In this document: positions 1 through 9,005 of the stretch, piece by piece | How the letters are laid out: every line of letters begins with the position of its first letter | Numbering within the stretch: the stretch's first letter is position 1 | Assembly (NCBI GenBank): GCA_945907735.1 | Contig: CAMDTL010000004.1 | Span: 1-64,000 of the forward strand | DNA length: 64,000 nucleotides | From: Methylotenera oryzisoli | GTDB taxonomy: Bacteria; Pseudomonadota; Gammaproteobacteria; Burkholderiales; Methylophilaceae | Reading direction: 5' to 3' | Position numbers and translations under genes: made by a program | The notes under the pieces: model-generated | What the model was told of the DNA's origin: nothing | Database searches by the model: none | The model's input: the letters and a program-made list of their open reading frames with translations, nothing else

Positions 1-343
1 TAATAATCGATTCAACATAATTTTTCTCAACTATCTTATCCGCTATTTTTTTTACCCTAGGGTCTACTCCGATTTTTCTGTTTGCTCTGGCACTATCCCT
101 AACCTCACGAATTGTCGAAATTGCATCTTTTGGATATAGCCCACAATAATGCCAAACTTTTTTTCCGTGAAGTTTGAAGCCATACTTAAATGCTATTGAA
201 ACAACATCAGATGCCCCTGTTCTAACTTCACCAATCAATCCCCCACTATCATTAATAGTGTCGCCTTTCCAATCTTTGGTAATAGCGTCCAATTCTTTAA
301 CAGTCCACTTGCTACCTTTTCCATCTTTTGGGTATCGTGTCAT
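1..343 (-). CDS. Tyrosine-type integrase, N-terminal part (runs off left edge)
   Basis: The frame starts at the ATG complementary to 341-343 and stays open for 114 codons to the window edge. The visible part resembles the N-terminal arm-DNA-binding region of island and phage tyrosine integrases: a Gly-rich stretch (DSGGLIGEVR), a basic strand (FKYGFKLHGKKVWHYCGLYP), then an Ala/Arg-rich helix ending in IGVDPR, which matches the usual 'ARALxxxGIDP' ending of that domain. The catalytic domain would lie left of position 1 and cannot be seen. The DNA is more A+T-rich than its neighbours. A tRNA 3' fragment about 200 bases upstream supports an integrase role at the right end of an integrated element. 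The family call is by remembered resemblance. Confidence 0.72.
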   Translation of the reverse strand, partial: MTRYPKDGKGSKWTVKELDAITKDWKGDTINDSGGLIGEVRTGASDVVSIAFKYGFKLHGKKVWHYCGLYPKDAISTIREVRDSARANRKIGVDPRVKKIADKIVEKNYVESII

Positions 344-366
344 ATCAATATCTCAAATTATAATTT

Positions 367-390
367 TATGGGTACACCTATGGGTACACC
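367..390. repeat. Two adjacent 12-bp direct repeats upstream of the integrase
   Basis: The 12-mer TATGGGTACACC occurs twice with no spacer (367-378 and 379-390), 24 bases upstream of the integrase start codon. Repeats of this GGGTACA type in front of island integrases are commonly arm-type binding sites or autoregulatory sites. The repeat itself is seen; the role is inferred. Confidence 0.55.
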
Positions 391-549
391 GTAAATAGGC
401 TTTTATTGTAACCTATTAAATCTTTATGGATACCAATTATAAATGTAAATTTATTTTAAGTTTATGAATTTATTCAAAATAATATTAATATATTGTTCAT
501 TAACTTCCATTAATGTTTTATGCTGTGTCGTGGGAATATTAAAATTAAC

Positions 550-597
550 TGGCTACGAACCAAGGGGTCAGGAGTTCGAATCTCTTTGGGCGCACCA
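550..597 (+). other. attR-like displaced 3' half of tRNA-Arg(ACG)
   Basis: From 550 the sequence reads as the 3' half of a tRNA: anticodon loop CTACGAA (anticodon ACG), variable region, T-arm with TTCGAAT in the loop, 3' acceptor strand TGGGCGC, discriminator A and CCA (595-597). There is no matching 5' half: the bases before 550 do not complete the anticodon stem and no D-arm precedes it. Similarity starts at the anticodon stem-loop, which is where tRNA-targeting tyrosine recombinases commonly cross over. With the adjacent integrase this is best read as the right attachment site of an island whose other end, with the intact tRNA-Arg, lies left of the window. Confidence 0.75.
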
Positions 598-606
598 TAT
601 AAAACA

Positions 607-645
607 AAGGCTTACAGATTAAACCCTGTAGGCCTTTTGTCTTTC
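607..645 (+). terminator. Terminator of the former tRNA-Arg gene
   Basis: The 11-bp arms 607-617 and 626-636 are inverted with one mismatch (wobble in RNA) and are followed by TTTTGTCTTT. It sits directly after the displaced tRNA 3' end, as expected for the original tRNA terminator left behind on the chromosome side. Confidence 0.6.
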
Positions 646-800
646 TGCTCAATTCGCTGAAGCTTGGCAAACACAACAACACAAAAACGCAGCATAATCA
701 TTAAACTTGCCCCTACATTAAATCTAACCTAGCTCAAAGATAACAATGCCTAAGTTTAAGAGGGCAACCTATAGGGGCGGTTGCAAATTTGAGCGCGCCG

Positions 801-1439
801 TTAGAGCAATAAGGTATCTTGCAAAAAATTAACTTGGCCAGTTGCTATATTGTAAACACCACCAATCAAGCCTATTTTCTTCTCGTTTAGTAAGTCTTCG
901 ATAATATCGCTACTGTGCATAATCTGCTTAATTTGTACTTTTACGTTTAACTCGCACACTTTTGCCACAAAATCTTCGTTACTAGAATCGCGGAACCCAA
1001 GCACCGTCTTCTCTTGACGCACGGCTGGTCGAATCTGATTAATGATCTCGCCAATGTGGCCTTCTCTGAAATTATCGCACGCCGCTTTTACCGCGCCACA
1101 ACTGGTATGCCCCAGCACCACAATCAACTTAGAGCCTAAATACTTACTGGCAAACTCTAGGCTGCCAATTCCTTTATCTGATGCAATATTGCCCGCCAAA
1201 CGCACGCTAAAGACATCACCTAAGGCTTGATCAAACAGCATTTCTACGGGAGCACGAGAATCGCTGCAACTTAAAAAAGAAGTGAATGGATGTTGTTTAT
1301 CTTTAGTCAGGTGGATTAAAGACTCGAAGTCTTTTTTTGAGATTTGATTGTTAACAAAACGTTGATTACCTTCGATTAAAACATCCAAAGCCTCCTGTGG
1401 GGACATTTTATCGCGGTCTAATAATGGGTGCTTGTACAT
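801..1439 (-). CDS. can: Beta-class carbonic anhydrase
   Basis: Interconverts CO2 and bicarbonate in the cytoplasm, using zinc. The beta-class zinc site is visible: the C-S-D-S-R motif (Cys, Asp and Arg) and downstream H-T-S-C-G-A-V. The substrate-pocket stretch VRLAGN and the N-terminal MSPQEALDVLIEGNQRF typical of the family are also present. I place the start at 1439 (MYKHPLL...), giving 212 residues, close to the usual length. A longer frame opens at 1544, but its extra 35 residues look non-coding; a start at 1406 (MSPQEAL) is also possible. It stands alone; the ~330 bases between it and yajC hold no gene that I can support. The can symbol rather than cynT is a guess, as no cyanase gene is near. 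Confidence 0.9.
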   Translation of the reverse strand: MYKHPLLDRDKMSPQEALDVLIEGNQRFVNNQISKKDFESLIHLTKDKQHPFTSFLSCSDSRAPVEMLFDQALGDVFSVRLAGNIASDKGIGSLEFASKYLGSKLIVVLGHTSCGAVKAACDNFREGHIGEIINQIRPAVRQEKTVLGFRDSSNEDFVAKVCELNVKVQIKQIMHSSDIIEDLLNEKKIGLIGGVYNIATGQVNFLQDTLLL

Positions 1440-1767
1440 AATGTGGCTATAAAAAAACTTAACTTTAAAATGAATTTGATTATACCTTATTAACGTTAAC
1501 CAATAAAAAACCGCTACAAGTGAACTGCCCCCAAGGTTAGACATTAAGTTAATTGACGGTTAAGGCCTGATTTCTAAAACCAATAGGACTCCAGTTCCCT
1601 TAGCTGATTTTATCATTAGCTAGAGACGCCAGCTTTTGAGGGTAAGATCATGTGTCGAGGCGATATATAATCCACACCGTTTGCAAACACGATGCAATAG
1701 GCACGCCAAGTCTGTGTTAAAATTCCGCCTTAAATTTAAGTGTCTATCTATATAAGGGATCACTAAC

Positions 1768-2085
1768 ATGTTAATTAGTAATGCATACGCTGCACAAACC
1801 GCACCAAGTGGCAATTTGATGAGTTTTTTACCCATTATTTTTATTTTCGTTTTGTTTTATTTCATGCTGATTCGTCCGCAAATGAAGGCGGCAAAATTGC
1901 AAAAAACCATGATAGAAGCACTCAAAGCTGGCGATGAAGTGGCGACAGTAGGTGGCGTTGTGGGCAAAGTCACCAAAGTAGGCGATAACTTTATCAGTGT
2001 GGAAATTGCGGGCAACACCGTGATTAACATCCAAAAACACGCCGTACAAACTTTGTTGCCGCCTGGTACTATTAAGTCAATTTAA
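1768..2085 (+). CDS. yajC: Sec translocon accessory subunit YajC
   Basis: Small inner-membrane partner of SecDF in the holotranslocon. At 105 residues it matches the family length. It has a short N-terminal segment, one membrane helix (about residues 19-36, LPIIFIFVLFYFMLIRP) and the conserved cytoplasmic part with the RPQ.K motif and 'GDEVATVGGVVGKV'. A ribosome binding site (AAGGGATCAC) precedes ATG. It heads yajC-secD-secF, with 22 bases to secD. In many relatives queA-tgt lie directly upstream; here queA is 28 kb away and tgt is not in the window. Confidence 0.93.
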   Translation: MLISNAYAAQTAPSGNLMSFLPIIFIFVLFYFMLIRPQMKAAKLQKTMIEALKAGDEVATVGGVVGKVTKVGDNFISVEIAGNTVINIQKHAVQTLLPPGTIKSI

Positions 2086-2107
2086 GCACAAATATAAAAG
2101 TCGCGTT

Positions 2108-3952
2108 ATGAACCGTTACCCTAGCTGGAAATACACTCTCGTCGCCCTTGTTATTTTAATTGGACTACTCTACACCATCCCCAATTTTTATGGCGAATCA
2201 CCTGCGGTACAAGTGTCGCCAGCCAAATCCACACTTAAAGCCGACCCAGCGCTACTGAAAAAAGTGGAGGCCACCTTACAACTGGCTGATATTAAATTTA
2301 ATGGCATTTATCTAGATGCGAGTGGTGTGAAGGTGCGCTTTGCCAACCCTGACGAGCAAATTAAGGCCAAAGATAAACTTATCGCCAACTTGGGTAAAGA
2401 TTATTCTGTCGCGTTGAATTTGCTTTCGCAAACACCCAATTGGCTGTTGGCAATTGGTGCAAAACCGATGTATTTAGGCTTAGATTTGCGTGGTGGCGTA
2501 CACTTTTTATTACAAGTTGACATGAAAGCAGCGCTGGATAAGGCTGCCGAGAGCAGTATCGGCGATTTCCGTACCAGTTTACGCCGCGAAAAAATTAACT
2601 ATTTTGGCATTGCGCGCGACGGTCAAACAGTAGCAGTGAAATTTGAAACGGCAGCCGAGCTGGAAAAAGCGCGTAAATTGTTAAGCAAAGACTATCCTGA
2701 CTTAAGCTATACCGACAGCGTGTCGAACAATGAGTTTATGCTGAACGCCAGCATTGGCGAGGCAAACAAATTAAAAGTTCAAGAATTTGCGCTTAATCAA
2801 AACTTGCAAACACTGCATAACCGCATTAATGAATTAGGCGTAGCCGAACCAATAGTCCAGCAGCAAGGCTTTGACCGCATTGTGGTGCAGTTGCCAGGGG
2901 TGCAAGATACCGCTAAAGCCAAAGAGCTGTTGGGCCGCACCGCGACGCTAGAAATTCGCATGGTGGATGAAGATAAAAAAGATTATGAAACATTAAAAGC
3001 AGCTGAAGCAGGCAAAGTGCCGTTTGGCGATGAATATTTTAAAGACCGCGAAGGTCGTGGCATTTTAGTGAAGAAAAACGTCGTCCTGACGGGCGATCGC
3101 ATTACCGACGCAGGGCCAGGCTCTGACCAGCAATCTGGCGGTGCGGTGGTGAATGTAACGCTAGATGGCCGTGGCGCGGGCATTTTTAGAAACGTGACGC
3201 GCGACAATGTGGGCAAGCGCATGGCGATTTTGCTGATTGAAAAAGGCAGTACCGAAGTAATTACCGCGCCCGTGATTAACGAGGAAATTGGCGGTGGCCG
3301 TGTGCAAATCTCGGGCATGGCCAACGTGCAAGAAGCGACTGACGTCGCGCTGCTGTTGCGCGCTGGCGCACTAGCGGCACCGATGGAAATTATCGAAGAG
3401 CGCACCGTGGGCCCGAGCATGGGTGAAGAAAACATCAAGCGCGGTGTACATTCTACGCTGTGGGGCTTCGCCGCGATTGCGGTCATGATGATGGTGTATT
3501 ACATGCTATTTGGCGGCGTTTCGGTATTAGCACTGGGCGTTAATTTATTATTGCTCGTGGCACTACTTTCTATGTTGCAAGCCACGCTCACCTTGCCTGG
3601 CTTGGCGGCAATTGCCTTGGCGCTGGGCATGGCGATTGATGCCAACGTATTGATTAACGAACGCATTCGCGAAGAGCTGCGCAATGGCAATACACCGCAA
3701 GCCAGTATTCATGCGGGCTACAGCCGTGCTTTTGATACGATTTTAGACTCAAACGTCACCACTTTAATCGCTGGTTTGGCGCTATTTATGTTTGGCACTG
3801 GTCCCATTAAAGGTTTTGCGGTGGTGCATGTGCTGGGCATTCTTACCTCTATGTTTAGTGCGGTGCTGGTATCGCGCGCGATTGTGAATTTAATTTATGG
3901 TTATCGCCGTAAAGTGACCAAACTTTCAATTGGGCAAATTTTTAAAGCCTAA
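2108..3952 (+). CDS. secD: Protein translocase subunit SecD
   Basis: RND-type subunit that uses the proton motive force to pull exported proteins through SecYEG. It has 614 residues, the usual proteobacterial length: a membrane helix near residues 9-27, the conserved DLRGGVHFLLQVD segment after it, a long periplasmic P1 domain, and a C-terminal block of five hydrophobic helices from about residue 450. That block contains the family motifs GMAIDANVLINERIREE and FGTGPIKGFA. The intact frame and the position between yajC and secF leave little doubt. Confidence 0.97.
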   Translation: MNRYPSWKYTLVALVILIGLLYTIPNFYGESPAVQVSPAKSTLKADPALLKKVEATLQLADIKFNGIYLDASGVKVRFANPDEQIKAKDKLIANLGKDYSVALNLLSQTPNWLLAIGAKPMYLGLDLRGGVHFLLQVDMKAALDKAAESSIGDFRTSLRREKINYFGIARDGQTVAVKFETAAELEKARKLLSKDYPDLSYTDSVSNNEFMLNASIGEANKLKVQEFALNQNLQTLHNRINELGVAEPIVQQQGFDRIVVQLPGVQDTAKAKELLGRTATLEIRMVDEDKKDYETLKAAEAGKVPFGDEYFKDREGRGILVKKNVVLTGDRITDAGPGSDQQSGGAVVNVTLDGRGAGIFRNVTRDNVGKRMAILLIEKGSTEVITAPVINEEIGGGRVQISGMANVQEATDVALLLRAGALAAPMEIIEERTVGPSMGEENIKRGVHSTLWGFAAIAVMMMVYYMLFGGVSVLALGVNLLLLVALLSMLQATLTLPGLAAIALALGMAIDANVLINERIREELRNGNTPQASIHAGYSRAFDTILDSNVTTLIAGLALFMFGTGPIKGFAVVHVLGILTSMFSAVLVSRAIVNLIYGYRRKVTKLSIGQIFKA

Positions 3953-3989
3953 ATCTCACATTTAAAAGCAAACCTGATAGAGAAAAGTT

Positions 3990-4937
3990 ATGGAATTATT
4001 TAGAATTAAAAACGATATCCCGTTTATGAGTTATGGCCGTTTAACCACGGCAATATCACTGCTCACCTTTATTTTGGCAGTGTATTTTTTGGCTGTGAAA
4101 GGTTTGCATTATGGTGTAGATTTTACTGGTGGCACAGCGATGGAGGTTAACTACCCACAGGCTGCCAATATTGAAGGTATCCGCAAGGCTATTGCGGATA
4201 CGGGCTTGAAAGATGTCACTGTGCAGAATTTTGGTACCAGTCAAGATGTGTTGATTCGCTTGCCCTTAGTCAAGACCATGTCCATTGCCAAACTTTCAGA
4301 AACTGTTACCACTGCGCTAAAAAATGCAGATGCAAGTGTAGATGTGCGCCGCGTAGAGTCTGTCGGCTCACAAGTGGGGGATGAGCTTTATGCCAACGGC
4401 GGCTTAGCGCTGCTGTTGGTGTGCGTGGGCATTATGGCTTATTTGGCGATTCGTTTTGAATGGCGTTTTGCGGTGGCGGCCATTATCGCCAACATGCACG
4501 ATGTGGTGATTATCTTAGGCTTTTTCGCCTTTTTCCAATGGGAATTTAATCTCACCGTATTGGCGGCTATTTTAGCGGTGTTAGGTTATTCGGTGAATGA
4601 GTCTGTGGTGGTATTTGACCGCGTGCGCGAAAACTTTAGAAAAATGCGTAAAGCCAGCGTGGTGCAAGTGATTGACAACGCCATCACGCGCACCATGTCG
4701 CGCACCGTCATTACCCACGCCATGACACAAACCATGGTCGGTTCGATGTTATTATTCGGCGGCGAAGTGCTGCACAATTTTGCGCTGGCGCTCACTATCG
4801 GCATTTTGTTTGGCATTTACTCTTCGGTGTTGGTCGCCTGCCCAATTGCTATGTGGCTGGGTGTGAATCGCGCTAACTTAATTGGCGATGTAAATAAAAA
4901 AGATGACGACAAAGAAGGTGTAGAGGTTACGCCATAA
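3990..4937 (+). CDS. secF: Protein translocase subunit SecF
   Basis: Partner of SecD in the SecDF export motor. It has 315 residues and six predicted membrane helices: one N-terminal (about 17-37), a periplasmic domain beginning with the hallmark DFTGGTAMEV, then a C-terminal membrane block containing GYSVNESVVVFDRVREN and the 'RTVITHAMT' region. It starts 37 bases after secD, behind a GAGAAAAG-type ribosome binding site, and is probably cotranscribed with yajC-secD. Confidence 0.97.
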   Translation: MELFRIKNDIPFMSYGRLTTAISLLTFILAVYFLAVKGLHYGVDFTGGTAMEVNYPQAANIEGIRKAIADTGLKDVTVQNFGTSQDVLIRLPLVKTMSIAKLSETVTTALKNADASVDVRRVESVGSQVGDELYANGGLALLLVCVGIMAYLAIRFEWRFAVAAIIANMHDVVIILGFFAFFQWEFNLTVLAAILAVLGYSVNESVVVFDRVRENFRKMRKASVVQVIDNAITRTMSRTVITHAMTQTMVGSMLLFGGEVLHNFALALTIGILFGIYSSVLVACPIAMWLGVNRANLIGDVNKKDDDKEGVEVTP

Positions 4938-5018
4938 GTTTTACATCATTCAAACGCTTGATTATTAAGCTAAAGTACGGGTAAACTAAGCGCATCATGT
5001 TTTTTGATTTAACACGCT

Positions 5019-6290
5019 TTGGATAACATTCCCATCTCGTGGCAACTGGCGATTTTGGCCTTGTTGCTACTCATTTCTGGCTTTTTCTCAGTCGCTGAAA
5101 CCAGCTTAATGTCGCTTAACCGTTACCGGCTGCGACATTTGGTGAAAGAAGGCCACCGCGGCGCGCGTCTGGCCAGCGCGCTGCTAGCCAAAACAGACAA
5201 GCTACTCGGCGTGATTTTGCTGTGTAATAACTTCGCTAATGCCGCGTCCGCTACACTCGTCACCATTATTACGGTTGAATTGTTCGGCGAAGGTGAGTGG
5301 GTGCTGATGATAGGCACATTGGTGGTGACGTTTGCCATTTTAGTGTTTAGTGAAATTACGCCTAAAGTCATTGCGGCGGCCTACCCCGAGAAACTCGGCA
5401 TTTTATGCAGCTATATTCTCTACCCTTTGCTTAAACTGCTCTACCCGGCAGTCTGGTTTATCAATTTATTTGTTGAAGGTTTGCTGAAGTTATTTCGCGT
5501 CAATGTTAATTTTGGTGAGGGGGTGAAATCGCTTAGCATGGATGAACTACGTAGCATTGTGACCGATGCGGGGCATTTTCTACCGAAAAAACACCGCACT
5601 ATCTTGCTAAATTTGTTTGAGCTAGAAAAAATTACCGTGGATGACGTAATGACGGCGCACACACAGGTGGAAGTAATTGATTTTGATTCACCCATAGACG
5701 ACATTCTGCAGCGTATTTCTAATAGCCACCACGCGCGCCTGCCTGTACGCGAGGGCGATAGTGAAGAGATTATCGGCATTATTCATATTCGCAAAGTCAT
5801 CAATCAGCTACGTGCGCACCAGCAATATGACGATTTAAGCAAAGAGGCACTGCGCGAAATTGTTGAAGCGCCTTATTTTGTGCCCGCTGGCACGCCACTT
5901 TATACACAAATACAACAGTTTCAAGAGAACCAAAAACGCATTGCGCTAGTGGTGGATGAGTACGGCGAATTTAAAGGCTTGATCACGCTGGAAGATATTT
6001 TAGAAGAAGTGATTGGCGACTTCACCACACAATCGCCAAGCCGCGTTAGTAGTTATCGCCAAGAGGACGATGGAAGCTGGCTGGTGGACGGTAGCAGCAG
6101 TTTGCGCGACCTCAATAAAAAGCTAAATTTGACCCTGCCAGTGGATGGCCCACGCACCTTAAATGGCTTGGTGATTGAACATTCTGAAGATATTCCTGAA
6201 GCGGGCACCAGCTTTAGAATTGGCAAACACACCTTAGAAATTGTGCAAACGCAGGATAGAATCGTCAAAAGTGTCAAAATATTCCCCTAA
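5019..6290 (+). CDS. CNNM/CorC-HlyC family membrane protein with CBS pair
   Basis: A 423-residue inner-membrane protein of the hemolysin C/CorC family, implicated in magnesium or cobalt homeostasis. Order: DUF21/CNNM transmembrane domain (about 1-190, with SVAETSLMSLNRYRLRHL), two CBS domains (about 205-335, with VVDEYGEFKGLITLEDILEE), and a C-terminal CorC/HlyC transporter-associated domain (about 345-423). The start appears to be TTG at 5019: the in-frame codon three positions upstream is a stop (TAA at 5010-5012) and there is no ATG near the expected N terminus. It follows secF by 81 bases, so separate or read-through expression is possible. The substrate is not shown by sequence. Confidence 0.88.
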   Translation: MDNIPISWQLAILALLLLISGFFSVAETSLMSLNRYRLRHLVKEGHRGARLASALLAKTDKLLGVILLCNNFANAASATLVTIITVELFGEGEWVLMIGTLVVTFAILVFSEITPKVIAAAYPEKLGILCSYILYPLLKLLYPAVWFINLFVEGLLKLFRVNVNFGEGVKSLSMDELRSIVTDAGHFLPKKHRTILLNLFELEKITVDDVMTAHTQVEVIDFDSPIDDILQRISNSHHARLPVREGDSEEIIGIIHIRKVINQLRAHQQYDDLSKEALREIVEAPYFVPAGTPLYTQIQQFQENQKRIALVVDEYGEFKGLITLEDILEEVIGDFTTQSPSRVSSYRQEDDGSWLVDGSSSLRDLNKKLNLTLPVDGPRTLNGLVIEHSEDIPEAGTSFRIGKHTLEIVQTQDRIVKSVKIFP

Positions 6291-6306
6291 AGCCAATAAA
6301 TATAAT

Positions 6307-6337
6307 AGCCCTACTCATTTTGGGCTTGAAATTTTTC
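6307..6337 (+). terminator. Weak rho-independent terminator after the CorC-like gene
   Basis: AGCCC (6307-6311) pairs with GGGCT (6322-6326), followed at 6332 by a short T run. The five-bp stem is short, so strength is uncertain. Confidence 0.4.
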
Positions 6338-6374
6338 TCATTCGGCTCAAAATACACACAGCACGGAACAATAA

Positions 6375-6686
6375 ATGGCAAATACGAATCCCATTGGTGA
6401 TGTAGCAATTAAACCCAGCGTAGTTAAACCACAACTGCCAGAGATGTTCAAAGTATTGCTATTGAACGACGATTACACGCCGATGGAATTTGTGGTGGAA
6501 ACGATACAACGCTTTTTTAACAAAAGCCGTGAACAAGCGACACAAATTATGCTCAAAGTACATACAGAAGGCATGGGCGTATGTGGGGTTTATCCGCAAG
6601 ACATCGCGAAAACCAAGATGAGTCAAGTGCTAACACATGCTAAAGAAGCGCAACATCCTTTGCAGTGTGTAGTAGAACCAGCTTAA
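6375..6686 (+). CDS. clpS: ATP-dependent Clp protease adaptor ClpS
   Basis: Adaptor that docks on the ClpA N-domain and delivers N-degron substrates to ClpAP. Its 103 residues match the family. Visible signatures include the core [20 protein letters not shown], the helix with [12 protein letters not shown], and [18 protein letters not shown], which together form the N-degron pocket and ClpA interface. It lies 16 bases upstream of clpA, the usual clpS-clpA pair. Confidence 0.97.
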   Translation: MANTNPIGDVAIKPSVVKPQLPEMFKVLLLNDDYTPMEFVVETIQRFFNKSREQATQIMLKVHTEGMGVCGVYPQDIAKTKMSQVLTHAKEAQHPLQCVVEPA

Positions 6687-6702
6687 AAGTTAAAGGTATC
6701 AA

Positions 6703-8994
6703 ATGATAGCGCAAGAGTTAGAAGTTTCATTGCATATGGCATTTATGGACGCGCGACAAAAGCGCCACGAACTCATTACGGTTGAGCATTTATTGCTGGC
6801 GATGATTGATAACCCAACTGCGGCCGAGGTGTTGCGCGCGTGTGGGGCAAAGTTTGACGTGTTGCGCACCGAACTCAATCACTACATTGAAGAACACACA
6901 CCAACCGTGAGCGGTGAAGATGAAGTCGATACGCAACCCACGCTTGGCTTTCAACGCGTCATTCAGCGTGCAATGTTGCATGTGCAATCTTCTGGCAAAA
7001 AAGAAGTGACAGGCGCCAATGTACTGGTTGCCATTTATGGCGAAAAAGATTCACATGCCGTGTTTTTCTTGCATCAACAGGGCGTTACGCGGCTGGACGT
7101 GGTGAATTTTATTTCACACGGCGTGGCCAAAATACCCGAAGGTGATGGAAAAGCAGAAAGTGGTGATGTGGATGCCGAAACAGAAGGCGCACCCACTGGT
7201 GCTTTAGAGCAATTTGCCCTTAATTTAAACGCACAAGTTGCGGCAGGTAAGATTGATCCTCTGATTGGTCGCGCACCAGAATTAGAGCGCGTCATTCAAA
7301 CTTTATGCCGCCGCCGCAAAAATAATCCGTTGTTAGTTGGCGAAGCTGGGGTGGGGAAAACCGCCATTGCCGAAGGCTTAGCCAGCCGCATTGTGGGCAA
7401 GGAAATCCCTGAGGTATTGGCCAACGCCACGGTATATTCGCTCGACATGGGCGCCTTGCTGGCGGGCACCAAATACCGCGGCGACTTTGAGCAACGTTTA
7501 AAAGCGGTGATGAAGCAACTTGCCGAAAAACCAGATGCGATTTTATTTATTGATGAAATTCATACGCTCATCGGTGCAGGCGCGGCCAGCGGCGGAACTT
7601 TGGATGCTTCTAACTTGCTGAAACCTGCGCTTTCAAACGGCACATTAAAATGCATAGGCGCGACCACTTACCAAGAATATCGCGGCATTTTCGAGAAAGA
7701 CCATGCGCTGTCACGTCGCTTCCAAAAAATTGACGTGGCAGAACCAAGCGTGGCCGAAACTATTGAAATATTAAAGGGCTTAAAATCGCGTTTTGAAGAA
7801 CACCACAGCGTAAAATACAGCGCCAGCGCGCTTTCTACAGCGGCCGAGCTTTCTGCAAAATATATCAACGACCGTCATTTGCCCGATAAAGCCATTGACG
7901 TGATTGATGAAGCGGGCGCGGCGCAACGTATTTTGCCAAAAAATAAACAGAAGAAAGTCATCGGCAATAAAGAGATTGAAGACATTATCGCCAAAATTGC
8001 GCGTATTCCGCCCAAAAACATCTCTACCGACGACCGCACCGCGCTTAAAACGCTGGAACGCGATTTGAAAGCGGTAGTTTTTGGCCAAGATAAAGCGATT
8101 GAAACGCTCACATCGGCCGTAAAAATGGCGCGTAGCGGCCTAGGTCAAAACAACAAACCGATTGGTAGCTTTTTGTTCAGCGGCCCCACTGGCGTCGGTA
8201 AAACCGAAGTTGCAAAACAACTGGCTTACATTATGGGCATCGAATTAATCCGCTTTGACATGAGTGAATATATGGAGCGGCATGCCGTTTCACGCTTGAT
8301 TGGCGCACCTCCTGGCTATGTAGGCTTTGAGCAAGGCGGCCTGATGACGGAGGCGATTACCAAGCAGCCGTATAGCGTCTTATTGCTAGACGAGATTGAA
8401 AAAGCACACCCTGATATTTTCAATATTCTGCTGCAAGTGATGGATCACGGCACACTGACCGACAACAATGGCCGTAAAGCTGATTTTAGAAACGTCACCA
8501 TTATTATGACGACTAATGCGGGCGCTGAAAACATGAACAAATCGAGCATTGGCTTTACCAATGCAAAAGATGCGAGTGATGAAGCAGCAGATATTAAACG
8601 CCTGTTCTCACCTGAATTCCGCAACCGTTTGGATGCAACCGTGTCGTTTAGTGCACTTTCGCAAGACATTATCATCCGTGTGGTCGATAAATTCCTGATG
8701 CAGTTAGAAGGCCAATTACACGAGAAAAAAGTGGATGTCACCTTTAGCGATGCGTTAAAAGTGTATCTCGGCAAAAAAGGCTTTGACCCGCTCATGGGTG
8801 CACGCCCAATGGCAAGATTGATTCAAGGCACGATTCGCAAGGCCTTAGCCGATGAATTACTGTTTGGCCGCTTGGCCAATGGGGGTGTAGTGCATGTGGA
8901 TATTGACGAACAAGACGAAGTGAAACTGGTGTTTGACGAAAAATCGATATCTTCAAAACCAGCCGCACCGAAACCTGAAGCCGAAACTGTATAA
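6703..8994 (+). CDS. clpA: ATP-dependent Clp protease ATP-binding subunit ClpA
   Basis: AAA+ unfoldase that feeds substrates to ClpP. It has 763 residues: the N-domain binding ClpS (about 1-145), a first ATPase domain with Walker A GEAGVGKT (213-220) and Walker B FIDEIH (about 282-287), and a second with GPTGVGKT (494-501) and LLLDEIEKAHPD. A ClpP-docking IGF-type loop is present (SIGFTNA). There is no ClpB-type middle coiled coil, which separates it from ClpB. clpP is not in the window. An intrinsic terminator follows directly. Confidence 0.97.
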   Translation: MIAQELEVSLHMAFMDARQKRHELITVEHLLLAMIDNPTAAEVLRACGAKFDVLRTELNHYIEEHTPTVSGEDEVDTQPTLGFQRVIQRAMLHVQSSGKKEVTGANVLVAIYGEKDSHAVFFLHQQGVTRLDVVNFISHGVAKIPEGDGKAESGDVDAETEGAPTGALEQFALNLNAQVAAGKIDPLIGRAPELERVIQTLCRRRKNNPLLVGEAGVGKTAIAEGLASRIVGKEIPEVLANATVYSLDMGALLAGTKYRGDFEQRLKAVMKQLAEKPDAILFIDEIHTLIGAGAASGGTLDASNLLKPALSNGTLKCIGATTYQEYRGIFEKDHALSRRFQKIDVAEPSVAETIEILKGLKSRFEEHHSVKYSASALSTAAELSAKYINDRHLPDKAIDVIDEAGAAQRILPKNKQKKVIGNKEIEDIIAKIARIPPKNISTDDRTALKTLERDLKAVVFGQDKAIETLTSAVKMARSGLGQNNKPIGSFLFSGPTGVGKTEVAKQLAYIMGIELIRFDMSEYMERHAVSRLIGAPPGYVGFEQGGLMTEAITKQPYSVLLLDEIEKAHPDIFNILLQVMDHGTLTDNNGRKADFRNVTIIMTTNAGAENMNKSSIGFTNAKDASDEAADIKRLFSPEFRNRLDATVSFSALSQDIIIRVVDKFLMQLEGQLHEKKVDVTFSDALKVYLGKKGFDPLMGARPMARLIQGTIRKALADELLFGRLANGGVVHVDIDEQDEVKLVFDEKSISSKPAAPKPEAETV

Positions 8995-9005
8995 ACGCTT
9001 ACAAA

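Noticed and set aside
174-398. 74-codon plus-strand ORF in the left end
   Set aside because: It is antisense to the integrase frame, which has clear family likeness.
1620-1835. 71-codon minus-strand ORF overlapping the yajC start
   Set aside because: It overlaps the well-supported yajC ribosome binding site and start and has no family likeness.
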